Shown here piece by piece: positions 61,101 to 64,000 of a stretch of DNA of 64,000 nt (position 1 is the first letter of the stretch; each line of letters begins with the position of its first letter). The stretch lies in the NCBI GenBank assembly GCA_024138025.1, contig JAMXBD010001595.1:1-64000 (forward strand). Reading direction: 5' to 3'. Position numbers and translations under genes: made by a program. This stretch comes from Combretum micranthum (taxonomy: Eukaryota > Streptophyta > Magnoliopsida > Myrtales > Combretaceae). The notes beneath the pieces are model-generated. The model had not been told where the DNA came from, did not search any database, and worked only from the letters and a program-made list of their open reading frames with translations.

Positions 61101-62192
61101 GTACTGGTAGTGAACCTTAAATAAAAAGATAATGAAAATTGGTGAACTGTTTGAAATATGAAAGTTGTGTATTGTATTCTATTGATTGCCATGTCACTCT
61201 AAATAAGTGATAACATAAATGCATGTATCTTGATAATGTATATAGTATCTAATTGAGTGTCTGTATTGCTTGATCACCCCCAAATTGACTAAAAACTACT
61301 GGTACCATAATGGAAAACAATCATGCATTACATACTATGCAAAAAACATTGAGTAAGTGGTAGCCTACTACGTGTTAGTTTCTCGGATCTCTGGTAATGC
61401 TTGAATTATCTGGGCCAGAGCTAGTAGTTAATTGCAAGATTACTTTTGTTCGTTAATACCATAGGAACTACATGGTAAACGAAGGACGCCGCTTATGGTA
61501 TTATATGGGAATAACTAACACTTAGTGGAGTTTCTAAAGCTAAAACAGGAAATAAATAATGAAACATGATAAGCTTAAAGAGATAATTAAATTTGAGATT
61601 ATTATTTCCTGAAAGCTTAAGTCTCTCCTAGGTGGACCATAGATTGTGATCCTTCAACCCCGATGGAGGGCGTCAATCTTCATCATGTTTGGATTCCGGG
61701 TTATCCAAGCTTGTAATGCTCATTTGTGTGATTGATGCATTTCATATGATTGTTAAATTAACTTGTATGTTATATGTAATAAGTTCTGGTTATTCACTGA
61801 GCTTGTGTTTTAGCTCACACTCCCACAGTCCTTTCAGGTTTACCTTGCGCCCCTGGCTCATTACTAGCAGGAGCATGGTCCAGGTAAGAGATTAGAAGCC
61901 AAAAGTTTAAAGTTTAGTATAGGATTAGAACATCTATATCTATAGTAGTCTTTTGATGCATTTAATGTGCATTAGAATCATCAGTTAAGGTTGTAAGGAA
62001 TTATGAAGCATATGATCTGTAATATTGTAGTTTGTAATAGTTGTTTACTAATTTACATCTTATTATGTTTGTTTATTCCATCCAAGCAACTAAAAGATCC
62101 TGTTTTTGGAAATCATGTCATTCCTAAAAGGTAAATAACGGTGATTGAATGGTTCTTGATTATCATTATTAGAATACCCTCGGGGCGTGATA
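58195..62192 (+). mobile_element. Solo LTR E (4.0 kb), perfect target duplication
   Basis: TGTAAACCCCG...CGGGGCGTGATA with perfect GTTAA duplications (58190-58194; 62193-62197). The 3' terminal CA has become TA. It is related to D by both ends. It contains a leader-like block ending TTCGTAG/GTAACATG (about 59705), a GC-rich cassette with nested inverted repeats (59808-59890), a very AT-rich middle, a CAATAG acceptor (61005) with an acidic exon ending LPEDYYD-stop (61050-61052), and a GGCAG/GTGAGTAAC donor-like site just after (about 61068). It splits the CG-rich cassette of the outer LTR. Confidence 0.85.
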
Positions 62193-62352
62193 GTTAAGGG
62201 TCGAGCGATCTGGTCACCGTTGGACTCTTCAACACCGCCAAATTCCCAACGTACACCAGCAGCGTAAACGTCAACACCGGCAGCGTTGAGTGCCGACGTA
62301 TATGCATTACGCTGCTGTCAAATTTTCCCTGTTTTCATTTTGAGAAAAACAT

Positions 62353-63326
62353 TTGTTAAAATTGTTTCAAACTCCTCCTCAAATTCATTTCAAGCTTCTT
62401 AAAACTTGTTATTTGATCTTACTACAATCTAATAAACACAAACTCCCACTTCAATCCATCAGACATCACTATAATCATCATAAACAACTTCAAACCCCAA
62501 TTTCACAATTTATGTTCTTTCTCAACAACTCAACTTCAACAACTATAAGCTTTACAAATACAAACTTAAACAACACTTCTCAACTCATATACATCATCTA
62601 TATAACATTTAAATTCGAAATTATAAATAAGACAATAAATAGTAAACTATACTTAGCTTTTAGAAAAGAACACAAGTTGAAACTTCATCCTCTAGCTCTG
62701 TTTCTCCTCCATCTAGTTCATCTCTAGTCTTGATTCATCCTCTAGTTGGCTTTGATCTTGAGATTTGTTGAAGAATTGAAGAAAGAAAGAAAATGAAAAA
62801 AAGGAAGAGAGAAAGAGAACCATCGGTTGGGAAAAAAATAAAAGGAAGGAAAAGTGAGAAGAGAGGGGGCAGAGGATGAGAATAAAAGGATAAGGATAAG
62901 GGCTAAAATTAATATAAAGGATTACAGGTATAGGTTTAGAACTATCAGATCAAATATCTATAGTTCCAAGAGTATTTAAAATTTTGTTTCTGAACCGATA
63001 TGTTAGAAATTAAAACTTACAATAAAACTTAATTTGAGAATTTATTTAGATAAAAGATATTTAATTGAGTTCAGGTTTAAGAACTGATATTTTAAGATAA
63101 GCAAATGAACTCAAATTTATTAGATTTAGGAATTAGTGTTAGGCTAAGAATCAATGATTAGGAATTCTCTAAACACTTTGATGACATGTTTAGGAATTTG
63201 AAACTCAAATCTCAATTAATAGCTAATTAAATTATATTAACTTGTCTAATTAAATCCTATAATTCAGTTTAGTCATTTAAATCTATCTAAACCCAATTTC
63301 TATTTTAGTTAAGAGTTGGGGTATTT
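62353..63326 (-). repeat. 5' end of the outer minus-strand LTR
   Basis: A continuation of the outer LTR beyond E. The open plus-strand frame at 62353-62727 is the antisense of LTR sequence rich in Thr/Asn/Leu codons and is not a gene. The purine-rich stretch 62757-62900 corresponds to the 37900-38040 part of the C-type LTR. Confidence 0.5.
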
Positions 63327-63327
63327 A

Positions 63328-64000
63328 TTCTTCCCCACCTTACAAGAATTTCGTCCTCGAAATTCACTTAAATATTTGTTGATATAAGACATTTCATTTA
63401 ATACTTTTAAAACTTCTTCATTCAAAAACTTTTCCTTATTTGAGATTTTTTTATTTCCCATTACGTTTTCGCTGCGCACTCTGATCATTTTCTTTGAATT
63501 TTGTTCTTATACTTCTTCATTTTCAATTATTTGGAAAACATATATAAATTTCAAATTCTAGTTGTATATGATTATTGTCAAAAAGATTTTGAAGTTCTAT
63601 TGGATATTTTTCATTATCTTTAATTTCGAAAAAACATATTGGGATTTTGAATTACTTTTTCTTTGATCACTTGTATTTGGAAACTTTCTTTTCATTTTCA
63701 TTTCCATTTGAAGAAACATTTTGAAATTTGAGTTATATTGATTTCATTCTTTTCTTGAAAATCATTTGTTCATGTTTTGATTTTAAGATTTTGAAAACTT
63801 TAATGTCTCTTTAACTTACTCAACTGATTTTCCATGCAACTTCAAAATATATAAAGCGATAGGAATTAGTTTAGCGATTTTAACCCTCCATTGACTCGAT
63901 TTTAAGAAGACTCAGACTCAACAAAAAACAACAAACGACTCTGACTCAAATGTGTCTCTCGCCTTGAGATAACACATAACAACAGACAACACCACACAAA
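63328..64000 (-). mobile_element. Internal region of the outer Ty3/gypsy-like element: polypurine tract and end of pol
   Basis: On the minus strand VNFEDEILVRWGR (63326-63367) ends with the purine tract AAGGTGGGGAAGAA, followed at once by the LTR start TAAATACCCC. A GAGGACGAAATTC word before the polypurine tract is typical of plant Ty3/gypsy elements at the end of pol. Beyond 63370 the minus strand is AT-rich and I recognise no integrase or chromodomain. The element continues outside the window. Confidence 0.6.

Larger units (their letters stand above)
50105..63327 (-). mobile_element. Outer minus-strand 3' LTR of a Ty3/gypsy-like element, interrupted by C/C' and E
   Basis: The left end TGTAAAGATCCGAC (50105) is the reverse of the LTR 3' terminus. 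The LTR runs 50105-50523, resumes at 55898/55903, is interrupted again at 58195-62192, and ends at GGGTATTTA (63327). Without insertions it is about 3.85 kb. On the minus strand it carries a terminal hairpin (about 50162-50195), a TTTTTACAG acceptor (about 56086), the GATGCA-type hairpins (56520-56616) and a CGCCGGC-like cassette (58143-58190 and 62215-62310). It is followed by the polypurine tract of the internal region, so it is a 3' LTR and not a solo LTR. Confidence 0.7.

Noticed and set aside
62353..62727. 124-codon open frame near the right end
   Set aside because: It lies antisense in the 5' part of the outer LTR, with Thr/Asn/Leu-rich low-complexity composition.
1..64000. Organellar or bacterial origin
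   Set aside because: Plant intron borders, nested LTRs, MITEs and satellites, and the absence of operon-like genes, rRNA or tRNA genes exclude it.

Overview
This is nuclear DNA from a flowering plant, most likely a eudicot. It is very AT-rich. Coding sequence is interrupted by introns with plant-type GT/AG borders. The recognisable host sequences are plant families: an ARM-repeat U-box protein, the IMP4 processome protein, and a plant calmodulin-binding-domain protein. Most of the rest is transposon-derived, largely long LTRs (2.5-4 kb) of what look like Ty3/gypsy-type elements. I see no rRNA, tRNA, CRISPR or bacterial gene organisation.

Layout. 1-11 kb: truncated LTRs in both orientations, microsatellites and a ~350-bp tandem repeat. 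11.6-12.2 kb: remains of a Ty1/copia 3' end. 12.7-16.1 kb: a minus-strand U-box/ARM pseudogene split by a 2.69-kb solo LTR (A). 16.8-17.4 kb: two exons of an IMP4-like fragment. 17.6-20.6 kb: calmodulin-binding-domain gene copy 1, with a solo copia LTR behind it. 21.4-27.1 kb: a terminal-inverted-repeat element swollen by an AT-rich satellite and holding solo LTR B. 27.9-29.5 kb: an endogenous pararetrovirus (caulimovirid) coat-protein fragment. 29.7-40 kb: nested LTRs, including intact solo LTR D with a perfect target-site duplication. 40.5-41.9 kb: a degenerate plant transposon-associated gene fragment fused to a reversed copia gag. 41.96-47.7 kb: a second copy of the 17.6-23.3 kb block, with a frameshifted calmodulin-binding gene. 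47.7-50.1 kb: AT-rich debris. 50.1-63.3 kb: one minus-strand LTR interrupted by LTR C (itself interrupted by C') and by LTR E. From 63.33 kb the sequence enters the internal region of that outer element.

The host genes are mostly broken. The U-box copy has an LTR insertion and at least two frameshifts. The two calmodulin-binding copies carry different lesions: copy 1 is frameshifted in its first exon and copy 2 in its main exon.

The most unusual material is inside the LTRs. (1) A series of hairpins has an invariant GATGCA loop and covarying stems; in C' three of them abut exactly inside an outer stem, giving a cloverleaf-like fold. (2) A short acidic, stop-terminated exon, always preceded by an AG acceptor and in the same codon phase, recurs in two otherwise different LTR groups. 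(3) A bulged terminal hairpin is conserved close to the LTR 3' end. (4) GC-rich palindromic cassettes differ between LTR groups. Together they suggest that these LTRs carry their own spliced, structured transcription unit. That reading is inference from sequence alone.
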